A stretch of DNA of 64,000 nt from Gallionella sp. (GCA_028699065.1 JAQVVH010000001.1:419860-483859), one strand, 5' to 3'; numbered from the stretch's first letter, positions 47,270 to 57,095 are shown. Numbers and translations: made by a program. The notes: generated from the sequence alone by a model not told the origin.

Positions 47270-47862
47270 TATGCGTTCCCCTTGCTATCGTCACCGATCA
47301 ACAACCGCGTCTCGCTCAGATACTTGTGCGGCGGGATAATCAGATTAGTCGGCGCCGGGACGCCCTTGAACACGCGCGCGGCCAGGTCAAAACGGGAGCC
47401 GTGGCACGGGCAGAACCAGCCGCCGGCCCAGTCTCCGCCCAAATCGGCAGGCGCCACTTCGGGGCGGAATGTCGGAGAACAGCCCAGATGGGTACAAATG
47501 CCGAGCACCACCAAAAACTCCGGCTTAATAGAGCGTGTGGGGTTATTGCAATACTCGGGTTGCTGCGGGACTTCGGAGGATGGATCCGCAAGTTCTGCGT
47601 CATGTTTGGACAGCATCTCCAGCATTTCCGGCGTGCGGTGCACGATCCAGACCGGCTTGCCCTGCCATTCGACGCTAATCATCGTTCCGGGTGTAACGCC
47701 GCTCAAATCAACCTCGATCGGCGCGCCCGCTGCTTTGGCGCGCTCGCTTGGCATCAGGCTCAACACGAATGGCGCTCCCGCGCCCGCCGCTGCGACACCC
47801 CCCGCCGCCGTTGTCGCGGCAATCAACAACCGCCGCTTGCTGTGATCCACATTATCAGTCAT
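47269..47862 (-). CDS. petA: Ubiquinol-cytochrome c reductase, Rieske iron-sulfur protein
   Basis: A 197-residue protein with a twin-arginine-type N-terminal anchor (SKRRLLIAATTAAGG) and the [2Fe-2S] ligands in CTHLGCSP and CPCHGSRFD. Export of the folded cluster would need the Tat system, whose genes lie about 3 kb away. I chose the ATG at 47862 because AAGGGA lies at the right distance; another ATG two codons upstream is too close to it. First gene of petABC. Confidence 0.95.
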   Translation of the reverse strand: MTDNVDHSKRRLLIAATTAAGGVAAAGAGAPFVLSLMPSERAKAAGAPIEVDLSGVTPGTMISVEWQGKPVWIVHRTPEMLEMLSKHDAELADPSSEVPQQPEYCNNPTRSIKPEFLVVLGICTHLGCSPTFRPEVAPADLGGDWAGGWFCPCHGSRFDLAARVFKGVPAPTNLIIPPHKYLSETRLLIGDDSKGNA

Positions 47863-48056
47863 GACCATCCCTTAATTATCTAGAACGTTGGCGTAATCCC
47901 GCAGGCGCGGCATACACCGGAACCTGCAACACTTACGGAGGACATTTCAGCATCGCCGGACGTTTTATCGTTGTTATTCGATCCGGCAAAGGTTTGGCTC
48001 CCCAACTCAAACCTCATGCCTGCAACGAGAGCCTGCGCTCCCGCCACAATACGGAA

Positions 48057-48482
48057 TTAATTATTGCGTGCGCCTTGGGCGACCCACTTGCGCAGCGTCA
48101 AAATGTACTGACGATCCAGTGTGCCGGTTGCATTCAGACCCATAGGCATCTTCAGGCCCTTGTTGGTCCCCGTCAGCAATTTTGTAAACGTGCTCACATC
48201 GCTGTTGCCGGGAATAACGACAGGGCCATATTTGGTCCCCTTCATCAAACCTTCGTAGGAAGTCATATCAAGACCGCTTTTGACGTAACCCTTACCGCCA
48301 GGCTGGTGGCAGCTGACACAGTGATCGTGCAAAATGGGCTGCACATCTTTTTTGAAACTGATTTCATCGTGCCCAAGCACTTTGAGCGCACCATCCTGCG
48401 GCTGGACCGACTCACCCATCGCGTAAGCAGTGAACGGCAATGCAGCAATCATAGCCGCTCCCAGCAATGTCTTATATTTCAT
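48057..48482 (-). CDS. Small periplasmic monoheme cytochrome c
   Basis: A 141-residue protein with signal peptide MKYKTLLGAAMIAALPFTAYA and one heme motif, CVSCH at residues 55-59, in a VQPILHDHCVSCHQPGGKG context. This resembles the c-type cytochrome domain found in Planctomycete-type PSCyt proteins and in many chemolithotrophs. Candidate axial Met residues lie in GLKMPMGLN. It sits 190 bp upstream of petABC on the same strand and may exchange electrons with bc1 or a terminal oxidase (inference). A CCCCC-AGA-type leader with GGGGGAGAGG gives a strong ribosome site. Confidence 0.85.
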   Translation of the reverse strand: MKYKTLLGAAMIAALPFTAYAMGESVQPQDGALKVLGHDEISFKKDVQPILHDHCVSCHQPGGKGYVKSGLDMTSYEGLMKGTKYGPVVIPGNSDVSTFTKLLTGTNKGLKMPMGLNATGTLDRQYILTLRKWVAQGARNN

Positions 48483-48520
48483 ACCTCTCCCCCAGATATT
48501 CCGACATGATCATAACCGTG

Positions 48521-48534
48521 AGTGCAAATGCACT
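48521..48534. promoter_or_regulatory. Palindrome upstream of the small cytochrome c gene
   Basis: AGTGCA-AA-TGCACT, 38 bp upstream of the cytochrome start and near a TATGAT that could be its -10. It may be an operator; no regulator is recognised. Confidence 0.3.
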
Positions 48535-48659
48535 TGCGCGGTAACGCCGCTTTACCCCTGTCCGTTGACAGGAGGCAAGCGCCGCGATGTTACGCAACGC
48601 CTCACAAAAAGGCAAATAAGCACCCGCTAATTTAATAATTCGCCGGGGTTATTTTGCAA

Positions 48660-49406
48660 TCACACCGGATTCGCCTGATCGAAAAACTGGTGTACCAAAC
48701 CAAATCTTCCGGCCAGATGCTCTCCCAGCGACTGAATACCATAACGCTCCGTGGCGTGGTGCCCGGCTGCGATAAAGGCCACGCCGCTCTCCTCGGCAAG
48801 ATGCACGTTCTGTTCCGAAATCTCGCCCGTCAGAAAAGCGTCGGCACCCAGCGCGATCGCCTGCTCAAAATAGGATTGTGCGGCCCCGCTACACCAGGCC
48901 AGTTTGCGCAGCGGTTTATTTGTTGCGCCAATCACCTGCGGCGGACGCTGCAGAACATTCGCCACCCGGTCTGAAAAATCGGCAAGGCTGCAGGGCTGCA
49001 GAGGCTCCCCAAAACAGGCGACATTCTGCTCGCCGAAACGACCCCGCTCCGCAATCCCCAACAAAGTCCCCAAACGCGCGTTGTTTCCCAACGCCGGATG
49101 GGCGTCGAGCGGCAGATGATAAGCCAGCAGACTGACATCGGCCCCTAGCAAACGCGCGATACGCCGCTTTTTGATTCCCGTCAGCGTCGCGTCCTCGTTG
49201 CGCCAGAAATATCCGTGATGAACAAGAAGGGCATCCGCGCCCCAGTCGATCGCCGCCTCCAGCACAAATTGCGACGCACTCACCGCCGTTGCAATTCGCC
49301 CGATTTCGGGACGCCCCTCAACCTGCACGCCGTTGGGGCAGTAATCTTTGAACAACCCGGTTTGCAACAGGCTTGCGTTATAATCCCGCAGCGTTTCAAG
49401 CAGCAT
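48660..49406 (-). CDS. Nif3-like dinuclear metal centre protein
   Basis: A 248-residue member of the Nif3/YbgI (DUF34) family. The metal-binding His are visible in LLVHHGYFWRNE, HLPLDAHP and AGHHATERYG. The function is unresolved (proposed metal-dependent hydrolase or GTP cyclohydrolase I type 2-like). The ATG at 49406 has GGGGAG upstream. It diverges from the DegS-like protease gene with 41 bp between the starts; its coding start overlaps the likely promoter of that gene (TATAAT at 49379-49384). Confidence 0.92.
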   Translation of the reverse strand: MLLETLRDYNASLLQTGLFKDYCPNGVQVEGRPEIGRIATAVSASQFVLEAAIDWGADALLVHHGYFWRNEDATLTGIKKRRIARLLGADVSLLAYHLPLDAHPALGNNARLGTLLGIAERGRFGEQNVACFGEPLQPCSLADFSDRVANVLQRPPQVIGATNKPLRKLAWCSGAAQSYFEQAIALGADAFLTGEISEQNVHLAEESGVAFIAAGHHATERYGIQSLGEHLAGRFGLVHQFFDQANPV

Positions 49407-49447
49407 GCAACTCCCCTTCAATTTCAAGACTGGCGATTGATCTTAAC

Positions 49448-50605
49448 ATGCGCAAACACTGGCTACTGTTTTCCCAGGCCGTCACGATTGCACTGGCCCT
49501 GCTGTTCATCATCCACACCCTGAAGCCCGAGCTCCTGCCGTCCGCCGCGCGCAGCGGTGTTGTCACCCTTTATGAAAGCCTGCCGCAATCCGCGGGCACC
49601 CCGTCCGGCGGCAGCGGCTTCAGCGCGGCGGCGCAAAAGGCCATGCCGGCGGTAGTCAACATCTTCACCAGCACGATGGTCAAGACCCCTGCGAACCCCT
49701 TCATGGACGATCCACGCTTCCGCTTCTTTTTTGGCGACCCCGGCGACAGCGAACCGCAAAGCAGCGCCAGCCTCGGTTCCGGCGTCATCGTCAGTCCGGA
49801 CGGTTACATTCTCACCAATCACCACGTCGTCGAAGCCGCCGACCAGATTGAAGTTGCCCTCGCGGATGGCCGCAAGACCAAGGCGCACGTCATCGGCTCC
49901 GATCCCGAAACCGATCTCGCCGTGATCAAAATAGAACTTGCGGGAGAACTGCCCGCCATCACCTTCGGTCACCCCGAACAGGCCCATGTCGGCGATGTCG
50001 TACTGGCTATTGGCAACCCCTTTGGGGTCGGGCAAACAGTCACCATGGGCATTATCAGCGCGCTCAAACGGAATCATCTGGGACTGAATACCTTCGAGAA
50101 TTTCATCCAGACAGACGCGCCCATCAACCCGGGCAATTCCGGCGGTGCACTCGTGGACACCCGGGGTGACCTGCTCGGCATCAACAGCGCCATCTATTCC
50201 CCGAACGGTGGCTCGCTCGGCATCGGTTTTGCCATCCCCGCCAACATCGCCAAACAGACCATGGAACAGATTATTCAGCACGGTGCCGTCACCCGCGGCT
50301 GGATAGGCACTGGCGTTCAGGAGCTGACCCCTGAATTGGCCGAATCTTTCGGGCTGGAGAATAACCAGCAAGGCGTGCTGATCACCGAAGTGATTCGCAG
50401 CAGTCCGGCCGAAAAAGCCGGCGTGCGCCCGGGTGACATTCTGATCTCAATCGATGAGACGGCCATTCACAACTGGAATGAAATGCTGCAAACCGTGGCA
50501 GATCTGCCTCCGGGAAAAAGCGTGAAACTCAGCCTCGTGCGTGAAGGAAAGTCGGTTAGCCTGCCCGTAAAAATCGGCAAGCGTCCGTTACCCCAAATCC
50601 AATAG
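49448..50605 (+). CDS. DegS/HtrA-type periplasmic serine protease
   Basis: A 385-residue S1C protease. An uncleaved N-terminal helix (HWLLFSQAVTIALALLFIIHTL) anchors it; the trypsin-like domain has His in TNHHVV, Asp in PETDLAV and Ser in GNSGGAL; a single PDZ domain (about residues 285-380) follows. One PDZ plus an anchor is the DegS layout rather than DegP/DegQ. DegS cleaves anti-sigma factor RseA in E. coli, but no rse genes are here. It converges on tatC with 2 bp between stop codons. Confidence 0.9.
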   Translation: MRKHWLLFSQAVTIALALLFIIHTLKPELLPSAARSGVVTLYESLPQSAGTPSGGSGFSAAAQKAMPAVVNIFTSTMVKTPANPFMDDPRFRFFFGDPGDSEPQSSASLGSGVIVSPDGYILTNHHVVEAADQIEVALADGRKTKAHVIGSDPETDLAVIKIELAGELPAITFGHPEQAHVGDVVLAIGNPFGVGQTVTMGIISALKRNHLGLNTFENFIQTDAPINPGNSGGALVDTRGDLLGINSAIYSPNGGSLGIGFAIPANIAKQTMEQIIQHGAVTRGWIGTGVQELTPELAESFGLENNQQGVLITEVIRSSPAEKAGVRPGDILISIDETAIHNWNEMLQTVADLPPGKSVKLSLVREGKSVSLPVKIGKRPLPQIQ

Positions 50606-50625
50606 GATCAAACGGATTTGGGTTT
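50592..50625. terminator. Hairpin across the degS-like/tatC stop codons
   Basis: CCCAAATCC (50592-50600) and GGATTTGGG (50614-50622) pair over 9 bp, spanning the last codons of both convergent genes, followed by TTT on the plus strand. Confidence 0.5.
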
Positions 50626-51324
50626 CAACCAGACCGCCGCCACAATACCGGCCTCATAAAGCAACCAGAGCGGCATCGCCAGCAGAAATTGCGACACCAC
50701 ATCCGGCGGGGTGAAAATCGCCCCCGCCACGAAAGCGCCGACGATCACATAGGGCCGGATCTCGCGCAATTTCTGCACCGACACCATCCCCATGCGCACC
50801 AGCACCACCACGGCCACGGGCACCTCAAAAGTCATCCCGAAAGCCACAAACATACCGAGCACAAAGCTCAAATACTTGTCGATATCGGTCATGACCGCAA
50901 CGCCCTCGGGCGCCGTGGCATTGATAAACCCGAACACCAGCGGAAACACCACAAAATAAGCAAACGCCATCCCGCTGAAAAACAACAGCGTGCTCGCCGC
51001 CACCAGCGGCAGGATCAAACGTTTTTCGTGCACGTACAACCCCGGCGCGACAAAACGCCACACTTGGTAAAGCACATACGGCAGCGCCAGCAAAAAAGCC
51101 GCCATCATCGCCACCTTGAGCGGCACGAAAAACGGCGTGGTCACATCCGTCGCAATCATCTGCCCGCCGCGCGGCAATGCGGCCAGCATCGGCTGCGCGA
51201 GCCAGGCATACAAATCGCCGGCCCAAGGCATCAGGCAGACAAACGCGAGCAGCACGGCAATCACCGCATGCAACAGGCGGGCACGCAACTCCACCAGATG
51301 CTCTATCAGGTTTTGTGTACTCAT
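50608..51324 (-). CDS. tatC: Sec-independent protein translocase TatC
   Basis: A 238-residue inner-membrane protein with six helices that recognises twin-arginine signals. The N-terminus NLIEHLVELRARLLHAVIAV and the first-loop/second-helix pattern are typical. It overlaps the tatB stop by 4 nt. The Rieske protein in the same window is a likely client. Confidence 0.96.
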   Translation of the reverse strand: MSTQNLIEHLVELRARLLHAVIAVLLAFVCLMPWAGDLYAWLAQPMLAALPRGGQMIATDVTTPFFVPLKVAMMAAFLLALPYVLYQVWRFVAPGLYVHEKRLILPLVAASTLLFFSGMAFAYFVVFPLVFGFINATAPEGVAVMTDIDKYLSFVLGMFVAFGMTFEVPVAVVVLVRMGMVSVQKLREIRPYVIVGAFVAGAIFTPPDVVSQFLLAMPLWLLYEAGIVAAVWLKPKSV

Positions 51325-51644
51325 TTGGGGGGATTTTCCGGCGCGGATTCCGCCGGCGGTTTTTTATATTGCGCCTGCAACAACTGCTGCTGCAGGGTAC
51401 GCCCATCCTCTTCCAGCTGGTGCCCGACCTCGTCCATCTGGCGCTGGAATTCCTCGCGCATTTTGCGCGCATCTTCCATCGCCATATCGTTCATGACATC
51501 GTGTTTGACGTTCTGTGCATAGCGCTGAACGCGCCCCCAAAGATGCCCCGCCGTGCGCGCGACCTTGGGCAGTCGTGCCGGACCCACCACAATCAGCGCC
51601 ACCAACGCGATGATGACCAGCTCGGAAAACGCAATGTCAAACAT
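51321..51644 (-). CDS. tatB: Sec-independent protein translocase TatB
   Basis: A 107-residue protein with one N-terminal helix ([22 protein letters not shown]), the GP hinge, and an amphipathic, charged helix; a Pro/Ala/Lys-rich tail follows. Glu8 in the membrane helix marks TatB rather than TatA. Overlaps tatA by 8 nt and tatC by 4 nt. Confidence 0.95.
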   Translation of the reverse strand: MFDIAFSELVIIALVALIVVGPARLPKVARTAGHLWGRVQRYAQNVKHDVMNDMAMEDARKMREEFQRQMDEVGHQLEEDGRTLQQQLLQAQYKKPPAESAPENPPK

Positions 51645-51843
51645 TGCTGTCGGACTTTTCCTTTACCTCACCCTCGATAGTCCGACCGGCCGGCTTGCCC
51701 GGCTCATCCTCGCGCATACCTTCCTTGAAACCCTTCACCGCACCGCCAAGGTCGCTGCCGATGCCGCGCAGTTTTTTGGTGCCAAAAATCAGCACCACGA
51801 CCAGCAACACAATCAACCAATGCCAGATACTGAATGAACCCAT
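51637..51843 (-). CDS. tatA: Sec-independent protein translocase TatA
   Basis: A 68-residue pore-forming subunit: [20 protein letters not shown] helix, FGTKKL hinge and amphipathic helix [17 protein letters not shown]. The ATG at 51843 is preferred to one 7 codons upstream because it matches the family start. It follows hinT by 17 bp. Confidence 0.95.
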   Translation of the reverse strand: MGSFSIWHWLIVLLVVVLIFGTKKLRGIGSDLGGAVKGFKEGMREDEPGKPAGRTIEGEVKEKSDSNV

Positions 51844-51860
51844 GAGTCGCTCCCCGTCGT

Positions 51861-52211
51861 TCAACCACGCTTGACCATCGGCGGAATAATGCCACCACCG
51901 ATGATATGGATGTGCAAATGAAACACTTCCTGCCCGCCGCCTTTGCCACTATTGATGACTGTGCGAAAACCATTTTCCAGCCCCTGCTCGCGCGCCAGTT
52001 TGGGCGCCAGCAGCAACATTTTGCCCAGCAACGCGGCATGGCTTTCGTCAGCCTCAACCAATGACACCAGATGCTGTTTCGGAATCAGCATGAAATGCAC
52101 CGGCGCAACCGGATTGATGTCGTGAAACGCATAGACATTCTCATCCTCGTACACCTTGCGGCTCGGAATTTCGCCGCGTGCAATCTTGCAGAAAATACAA
52201 TTTTCGCTCAT
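51861..52211 (-). CDS. hinT: HIT-family purine nucleoside phosphoramidase
   Basis: A 116-residue HinT-type hydrolase with the histidine triad HLHIHIIGG and N-terminal zinc-like [13 protein letters not shown]. The ATG at 52211 overlaps the hisE stop (ATGA). The hisE-hinT-tatABC order is conserved in Betaproteobacteria. Confidence 0.94.
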   Translation of the reverse strand: MSENCIFCKIARGEIPSRKVYEDENVYAFHDINPVAPVHFMLIPKQHLVSLVEADESHAALLGKMLLLAPKLAREQGLENGFRTVINSGKGGGQEVFHLHIHIIGGGIIPPMVKRG

Positions 52212-52522
52212 GTGCGGCTCGCCTTTTCCGTGATGCCGGATACGCCCTCGCGGCGCGCAAGCTCCTGCAGCACCGCATCGGCGGAAAGCCCCTTGTGCGC
52301 CAGCAACACCATGCTGTGAAACCACAAGTCGGCCACTTCATACACCAGATGCGCCGAATCGCCATCCTTCGCCGCCAGCAAAACTTCGCCCGCCTCCTCG
52401 ATTACTTTTTTCAGGATCGCATCATCGCCCTTGCTATACAGCTTGGCGACATAGGATGAATCCGGCGCAGCGCCTTTGCGCGCCTCAAGCGTTTCGGTCA
52501 GTCGTTGCAGAATGTCATTCAT
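52208..52522 (-). CDS. hisE: Phosphoribosyl-ATP pyrophosphatase
   Basis: A 104-residue MazG-like enzyme, second step of histidine synthesis. Conserved [13 protein letters not shown] and [14 protein letters not shown] acidic helices are visible. It overlaps hisI and hinT by 4 nt. Confidence 0.95.
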   Translation of the reverse strand: MNDILQRLTETLEARKGAAPDSSYVAKLYSKGDDAILKKVIEEAGEVLLAAKDGDSAHLVYEVADLWFHSMVLLAHKGLSADAVLQELARREGVSGITEKASRT

Positions 52523-52911
52523 TTTTTATAAATCTCGTCCGGATTTTTCAGCACCGCATCGATTGCCTTCCACTCGCCGCCTTCCAGCCGGCGGTAAAAG
52601 CAGCTTTCGCGCCCGGTATGGCAGGCGATGCCGCCCTGCTGCTCCACTTGCAACAAAATCACATCCGCGTCGCAATCGAGGCGAATTTCCTTAACGGATT
52701 GCACATGGCCGGATTCCTCGCCCTTGTGCCACAGCTTCTTGCGCGAGCGCGACCAGTACACCGCCACCCCGTTCGCCGCTGTCAAACGCAACGCCTCGCG
52801 ATCCATCCACGCCACCATCAGCACGCGGCCCGTCGCCGCGTCTTGCGCAATGGCCGGAACCAGACCATCCGCCGACCAGTTCACCTTGTTCAGCCAGGTT
52901 TCAGCATTCAT
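52519..52911 (-). CDS. hisI: Phosphoribosyl-AMP cyclohydrolase
   Basis: A 130-residue Zn/Mg enzyme, third step of histidine synthesis. It has [30 protein letters not shown] and the metal cysteines in [10 protein letters not shown] and [13 protein letters not shown]. It is monofunctional, since hisE is a separate gene. The ATG at 52911 was chosen over a long upstream frame that overlaps hisF. Confidence 0.95.
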   Translation of the reverse strand: MNAETWLNKVNWSADGLVPAIAQDAATGRVLMVAWMDREALRLTAANGVAVYWSRSRKKLWHKGEESGHVQSVKEIRLDCDADVILLQVEQQGGIACHTGRESCFYRRLEGGEWKAIDAVLKNPDEIYKK

Positions 52912-52924
52912 CACAAAAGCCTCA

Positions 52925-53683
52925 TCACAGACGCACTTCGATTCCTTGCCCGGCCATATATTCCTTAGCCTGATGCACGGTGTATTCGCCGAAGTGAAAG
53001 ATACTCGCCGCCAGCACCGCATCCGCGCCGCCCTGCGTCACGCCGTCGGCCAGATGTTGCAGATTGCCCACGCCACCGCTCGCAATGACCGGAATTTCCA
53101 GCGCATCCGTCACAGCCCGGGTCAGCGCGAGATCAAAGCCGCTCTTCTGTCCGTCTTTGTCCATGCTGGTCAGCAAAATTTCCCCCGCGCCCAGCATCTG
53201 CATCTTTAGCGCCCATTGCACCGCATCCAGCCCGGTCGCCTTGCGCCCGCCGTGGGTAAACACTTCCCACTTGCCCGGCCCGGTCTGCTTGGCGTCAATC
53301 GCCACCACAATGCACTGCGAACCGTAGCGCCCGGCCGCATCCGCCACGAGCTGCGGATTCAAAACCGCCGAGGTATTGATGCTCACCTTGTCCGCACCCG
53401 CATTCAGCAGATTGCGTACATCCTGCACCTCGCGGACACCACCGCCCACGGTCAGCGGAATGAACACCTGCGAAGCGACATCCTCGATGATGTGAAAGAT
53501 AATGCTGCGATCGTCGGAACTGGCGGTAATATCGAGAAACGTGAGTTCGTCCGCACCCTGATCGTCATAGCGTTTGGCGATTTCGACCGGATCGCCCGCA
53601 TCGCGCAACTCAACAAAACTCACGCCTTTGACGACACGTCCGGCGGTCACATCCAAACAGGGAATAATGCGTTTTGCCAGCAC
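52925..53683 (-). CDS. hisF: Imidazole glycerol phosphate synthase, cyclase subunit
   Basis: A 252-residue TIM barrel that makes IGP and AICAR with HisH. Catalytic Asp in [14 protein letters not shown] and in [12 protein letters not shown]; phosphate-binding ASGGVG. The start is GTG. It lies 1 nt after hisA. Confidence 0.96.
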   Translation of the reverse strand: MLAKRIIPCLDVTAGRVVKGVSFVELRDAGDPVEIAKRYDDQGADELTFLDITASSDDRSIIFHIIEDVASQVFIPLTVGGGVREVQDVRNLLNAGADKVSINTSAVLNPQLVADAAGRYGSQCIVVAIDAKQTGPGKWEVFTHGGRKATGLDAVQWALKMQMLGAGEILLTSMDKDGQKSGFDLALTRAVTDALEIPVIASGGVGNLQHLADGVTQGGADAVLAASIFHFGEYTVHQAKEYMAGQGIEVRL

Positions 53684-53684
53684 G

Positions 53685-54431
53685 TCAGACCTTCAACCCC
53701 AGTTCGTCCGCCAGCGCCTGCGCCGCACGAAAATCCAGCGTGCCCTCGTAAATTGCACGGCCGGTAATCGCACCCATGATGCCTTCCTGCTCGACTGCGC
53801 AAAGTTTGCGCACATCATCCAGATTGGTAATGCCGCCGCTGGCAATCACCGGCGTATGCAGCGGCCGCGCGAGATCGACGGTTGCCTCGATATTCACGCC
53901 GCTCAACATACCGTCGCGACCGATGTCGGTATAAATAATCGCCTCAACGCCATAGCCCTCAAAGCGCTGCGCGAGATCCGCCACGTCGTGCCCGGTCAGC
54001 TTCGACCAGCCATCCACGGCAACCTTGCCGGCCTTGGCATCCAGGCCCACCATAATGTGGCCGGGGAATGCGTCGCAAGCCTCGTGCAGGAATCCCGGCA
54101 CCTTCACCGCCGCCGTCCCGACGATGATGTAACTCACGCCGAGATCGAGATAACGCTCAATGGTTTCCAGATCGCGGATGCCGCCGCCGAGCTGAACTGG
54201 CACGTCGTCGCCCACAGCTTCGACGATTGAACGCACAGCGTCCTCATTTTTCGGCTTGCCGGCGAACGCACCGTTCAAATCCACCAAATGCAGGCGGCGC
54301 GCGCCTTGCGCCAGCCAGTGCCGCGCCATCGCGGCGGGGTCCTCGGAAAAAACCGTGGCGTCTTCCATCAGCCCCTGGCGCAAACGCACACAGTGGCCAT
54401 CTTTCAAATCAATCGCGGGAATAATCAGCAT
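53685..54431 (-). CDS. hisA: ProFAR isomerase
   Basis: A 248-residue TIM barrel catalysing the Amadori isomerisation in histidine synthesis. [14 protein letters not shown] carries the catalytic Asp; the second is in [12 protein letters not shown]; phosphate loop ASGGI. It lies 23 bp after hisH. Confidence 0.96.
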   Translation of the reverse strand: MLIIPAIDLKDGHCVRLRQGLMEDATVFSEDPAAMARHWLAQGARRLHLVDLNGAFAGKPKNEDAVRSIVEAVGDDVPVQLGGGIRDLETIERYLDLGVSYIIVGTAAVKVPGFLHEACDAFPGHIMVGLDAKAGKVAVDGWSKLTGHDVADLAQRFEGYGVEAIIYTDIGRDGMLSGVNIEATVDLARPLHTPVIASGGITNLDDVRKLCAVEQEGIMGAITGRAIYEGTLDFRAAQALADELGLKV

Positions 54432-54454
54432 GACACTCTCGTTTCACTTACCAA

Positions 54455-55090
54455 TCAAACAGGGTTCCAGTTCACAAAATTCTGCAGCAGACACAGACCG
54501 TCCTGCGCACTTTTTTCCGGGTGGAATTGCACGGCAAACAAATTATCGCGGGCCACCGCGCAAACAAACGGCTGCGGATAATCACTCGTACCCTGCACCA
54601 CCGCAGCGTCGCGCGGCTGCACATAATAGCTGTGCACGTAGTAAAAGCGCGCACCCTGCGCAATGCCATCCCACAAAACATGGTCGCCATGTTGCACGCG
54701 GTTCCAGCCCATGTGCGGCACTTTGAGTTTGCGCCCCTGGGCATCTTTCAGTTCATGCGCAAAGCGCACCACCTCGCCGGACAACACTCCCAGCCCCGGC
54801 ACATCGCCCTCGGCACTGTGCTCGAACAACATTTGCAGGCCGATGCAAATCCCCAGAAACGGCTTGCTGCGCGCAGCCTCCAGCACCGCCGTGCGCAAAC
54901 CGCGCGCATCCATCTCACGCATGCAATCCGGCATCGCTCCCTGACCGGGAAACACCACCCGACCGGCCGCCGCAATCACGGCGGGATCGTCCGAAACCAC
55001 AATGCTTTTTCCGGGCGCCACTTTGCGCAAAGCCTGCTCGACCGAGCGCAAATTGCCCATGCCGTAATCAACGACTGCGACATCCACCAT
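54455..55090 (-). CDS. hisH: Imidazole glycerol phosphate synthase, glutaminase subunit
   Basis: A 211-residue class I glutamine amidotransferase supplying ammonia to HisF. Nucleophile Cys in [12 protein letters not shown]; His/Glu of the triad in AVQFHPEKS. It lies 5 bp after hisB. Confidence 0.96.
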   Translation of the reverse strand: MVDVAVVDYGMGNLRSVEQALRKVAPGKSIVVSDDPAVIAAAGRVVFPGQGAMPDCMREMDARGLRTAVLEAARSKPFLGICIGLQMLFEHSAEGDVPGLGVLSGEVVRFAHELKDAQGRKLKVPHMGWNRVQHGDHVLWDGIAQGARFYYVHSYYVQPRDAAVVQGTSDYPQPFVCAVARDNLFAVQFHPEKSAQDGLCLLQNFVNWNPV

Positions 55091-55095
55091 GGTGA

Positions 55096-55683
55096 CTATA
55101 GCGATCCCTTGGTTGAAGGCATCACGCCCGCCATGCGCGGATCAAGCTCCAGCGCCATGCGCAGCGCGCGGCCGAACGCCTTGAAAATCGTCTCGGCCTG
55201 ATGGTGGGCATTATTACCCGCCAGATTGTCGATATGCAGCGTCACCAGCGCGTGGTTCACGAAGCCCTGAAAAAACTCGTTGACCAGATCCACCTCGAAA
55301 TCGCCGATGCTGCCGCGCACGAATTCACAGTTGAACACCAGCCCCGGGCGCCCGGAAATATCCAGCACCACGCGCGACAGCGCCTCGTCCAGCGGCACAT
55401 AGGCGTGACCATAGCGGCGCAAACCCTTTTTGTCGCCGACTGCTTTATTGAACGCCTGGCCCAGCGTAATCCCGACGTCCTCCACCGTATGGTGCGCATC
55501 GATATGCAGATCGCCCTTGGCGAAAATCGTCATATCGAGCAAACCATGCCGGGCAATCTGGTCGAGCATGTGCTCGAGAAACGGCAGGCCGGTCTCGAAT
55601 TTTGCCTTGCCCGAACCGTCGAGCGCCAATTCAACGCTGATCTGCGTTTCCAGTGTATTGCGTGAAACTTGTGCACTGCGCAT
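55096..55683 (-). CDS. hisB: Imidazoleglycerol-phosphate dehydratase
   Basis: A 195-residue monofunctional dehydratase (no phosphatase domain). Manganese-binding motifs [12 protein letters not shown] and [15 protein letters not shown], and the FLEHMLDQ segment, are intact. Its ribosome site (AGGA) overlaps the stop of a residual hisC 3' end copy. The functional hisC stop is now 194 bp upstream because of a tandem repeat, so coupling to hisC is lost. Confidence 0.96.
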   Translation of the reverse strand: MRSAQVSRNTLETQISVELALDGSGKAKFETGLPFLEHMLDQIARHGLLDMTIFAKGDLHIDAHHTVEDVGITLGQAFNKAVGDKKGLRRYGHAYVPLDEALSRVVLDISGRPGLVFNCEFVRGSIGDFEVDLVNEFFQGFVNHALVTLHIDNLAGNNAHHQAETIFKAFGRALRMALELDPRMAGVMPSTKGSL

Positions 55684-55722
55684 GATTTCTTCCTATGCGA
55701 GTTGGTTAATCGACTCTTTCAG

Positions 55723-55927
55723 CGCGTTCATGAATCGCTCATTTTGGTTACGACATAACCTGAAGGTTAGTCTCCACCGAAATTCGCTAGTCACAAGCCA
55801 GGCTTTCCTTCAACGCGTTCATGAATCGCTCATTTTGGTTACGACATAACCTGAAGGTTAGTCTCCACCGAAATTCGCTAGTCACAAGCCAGGCTTTCCT
55901 TCAACGCGTTCATGAATCGCTCATTTT
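55723..55927. repeat. 91-bp tandem repeat duplicating the hisC 3' end
   Basis: Period 91 bp, 2.25 copies. Units 55723-55813 and 55814-55904 are identical, and a third partial copy of 23 bp (55905-55927) lies in hisC. The 23-bp segment common to all three encodes ENERFMNA. The remaining 68 bp holds an alternative hisC end (KESLACD and stop) plus non-coding sequence with GGTTA/TAACC arms in the order TAACC, GGTTA, TAACC on the minus strand, which can form two mutually exclusive hairpins. The copy next to hisB ends differently (KESINQLA and stop). Confidence 0.95.
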
Positions 55928-56969
55928 CCTGCGGCGTGCCCACCGTCACCCGCAGGCAATCCTGCAACATCGGATGACCGCCGTTCAAATTCTTGATCAG
56001 CACCCCGCGCTGCTTAAGCCCTTCAAACACCGCCGTCGCACCGGCCACACGGAACAGCAGGAAATTCGCCTCGCTCGGATAAACCGTCACTCCGGCAATT
56101 TCCCCCAGCGCCGCCTGCAAGCCCGCGCGATCCGCACGAATTTGCGCCGCCTGCGCCAGCAAAACATCGTGGTGTTCGAGCAGCTTTTCCGCGACCAGTT
56201 GCGGCAAAACGCCGACATTATACGGCAAGCGCAGCTTTTCCAGCTCATTCAACCAGGCCGCGGGGCCGGCCAAAAATCCCAGCCGCAAACCGGCCATACC
56301 GAGCTTTGAAAACGTGCGCATCACCAGCAGATTCGGGTATTTGCCGAGCAGCGGCAAAAAGCTCTCGCGCGCAAACGCGTAATAAGCCTCATCCACCACC
56401 ACCAAACCTTCGGTGGTTTCAAGAATCTCCTCAAGCGCACTGCTATCGAACAGATTGCCGGTGGGATTATTGGGAAAGGCAAAAAACACCAGCGCCGGAC
56501 GCTCGCGCTCGATCGCCCGCAGCGTCCCCATCAAATCCACAGAAAAATTCGCCCGCAGCGGCACGCCGACATAGCGCATCCCGGTAAACGCCGCGATCAT
56601 CTTGTACATCACAAACGACGGCTCCACGCCCAGCAGCGTTGCACCCGGCTTGTTCAACGCCAGCGCCAGCAACTGAATCAGCTCATCCGAACCATTCCCG
56701 AGCAGAACATCAATACCGGACGGCAGCCCCGTCACCTCGCGGATTTTGGCTTTCAGCGTGGCCGCAGACGGATCGGGATAGCGGTTCATCGCCGCCTGCG
56801 CGACCGACGCCGCGATCTCCGCACTCAACGACTCAGGCAATGAATAGGGATTTTCCATCGCATCCAGCTTGATAAAGCCCGCGCTGGGCGGCACATGGTA
56901 AGCGTGTAAATCAAGAACCTCGCGGCGAATCAGCGACTGCGCGAGCAGGGTGGCAGCATTGGAAACCAT
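55878..56969 (-). CDS. hisC: Histidinol-phosphate aminotransferase
   Basis: A 363-residue PLP enzyme. The N-terminus has LIRREVLDLHAYHVP...KLDAMENPY; LGNGSDELIQLL is the cofactor loop; NNPTGN follows; the PLP lysine is in RTFSKLGMAGLRLGF. I used the ATG at 56969; another ATG 5 codons upstream is possible. The last residues (ESLACD) come from the tandem-repeat version of the 3' end rather than from the sequence abutting hisB. hisG and hisD, often upstream, are absent; a toxin-antitoxin pair lies there instead. Confidence 0.94.
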   Translation of the reverse strand: MVSNAATLLAQSLIRREVLDLHAYHVPPSAGFIKLDAMENPYSLPESLSAEIAASVAQAAMNRYPDPSAATLKAKIREVTGLPSGIDVLLGNGSDELIQLLALALNKPGATLLGVEPSFVMYKMIAAFTGMRYVGVPLRANFSVDLMGTLRAIERERPALVFFAFPNNPTGNLFDSSALEEILETTEGLVVVDEAYYAFARESFLPLLGKYPNLLVMRTFSKLGMAGLRLGFLAGPAAWLNELEKLRLPYNVGVLPQLVAEKLLEHHDVLLAQAAQIRADRAGLQAALGEIAGVTVYPSEANFLLFRVAGATAVFEGLKQRGVLIKNLNGGHPMLQDCLRVTVGTPQENERFMNALKESLACD

Positions 56970-57095
56970 GGTAAATCTTGTCATCCGGAAATTGGAATAG
57001 CAATGGCGCGGAGGGTACCACAAGGCAGCCGCGCCGTGGAAAAGCCGGCGCGGATAACCGCATGTTTATCGGCATAAAGCACAAATCCCAGGTAC

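Noticed and set aside
46403-47845. A 480-codon plus-strand frame opposite petA/petB
   Set aside because: Antisense shadow; composition dominated by His, Gln and Arg and no motif.
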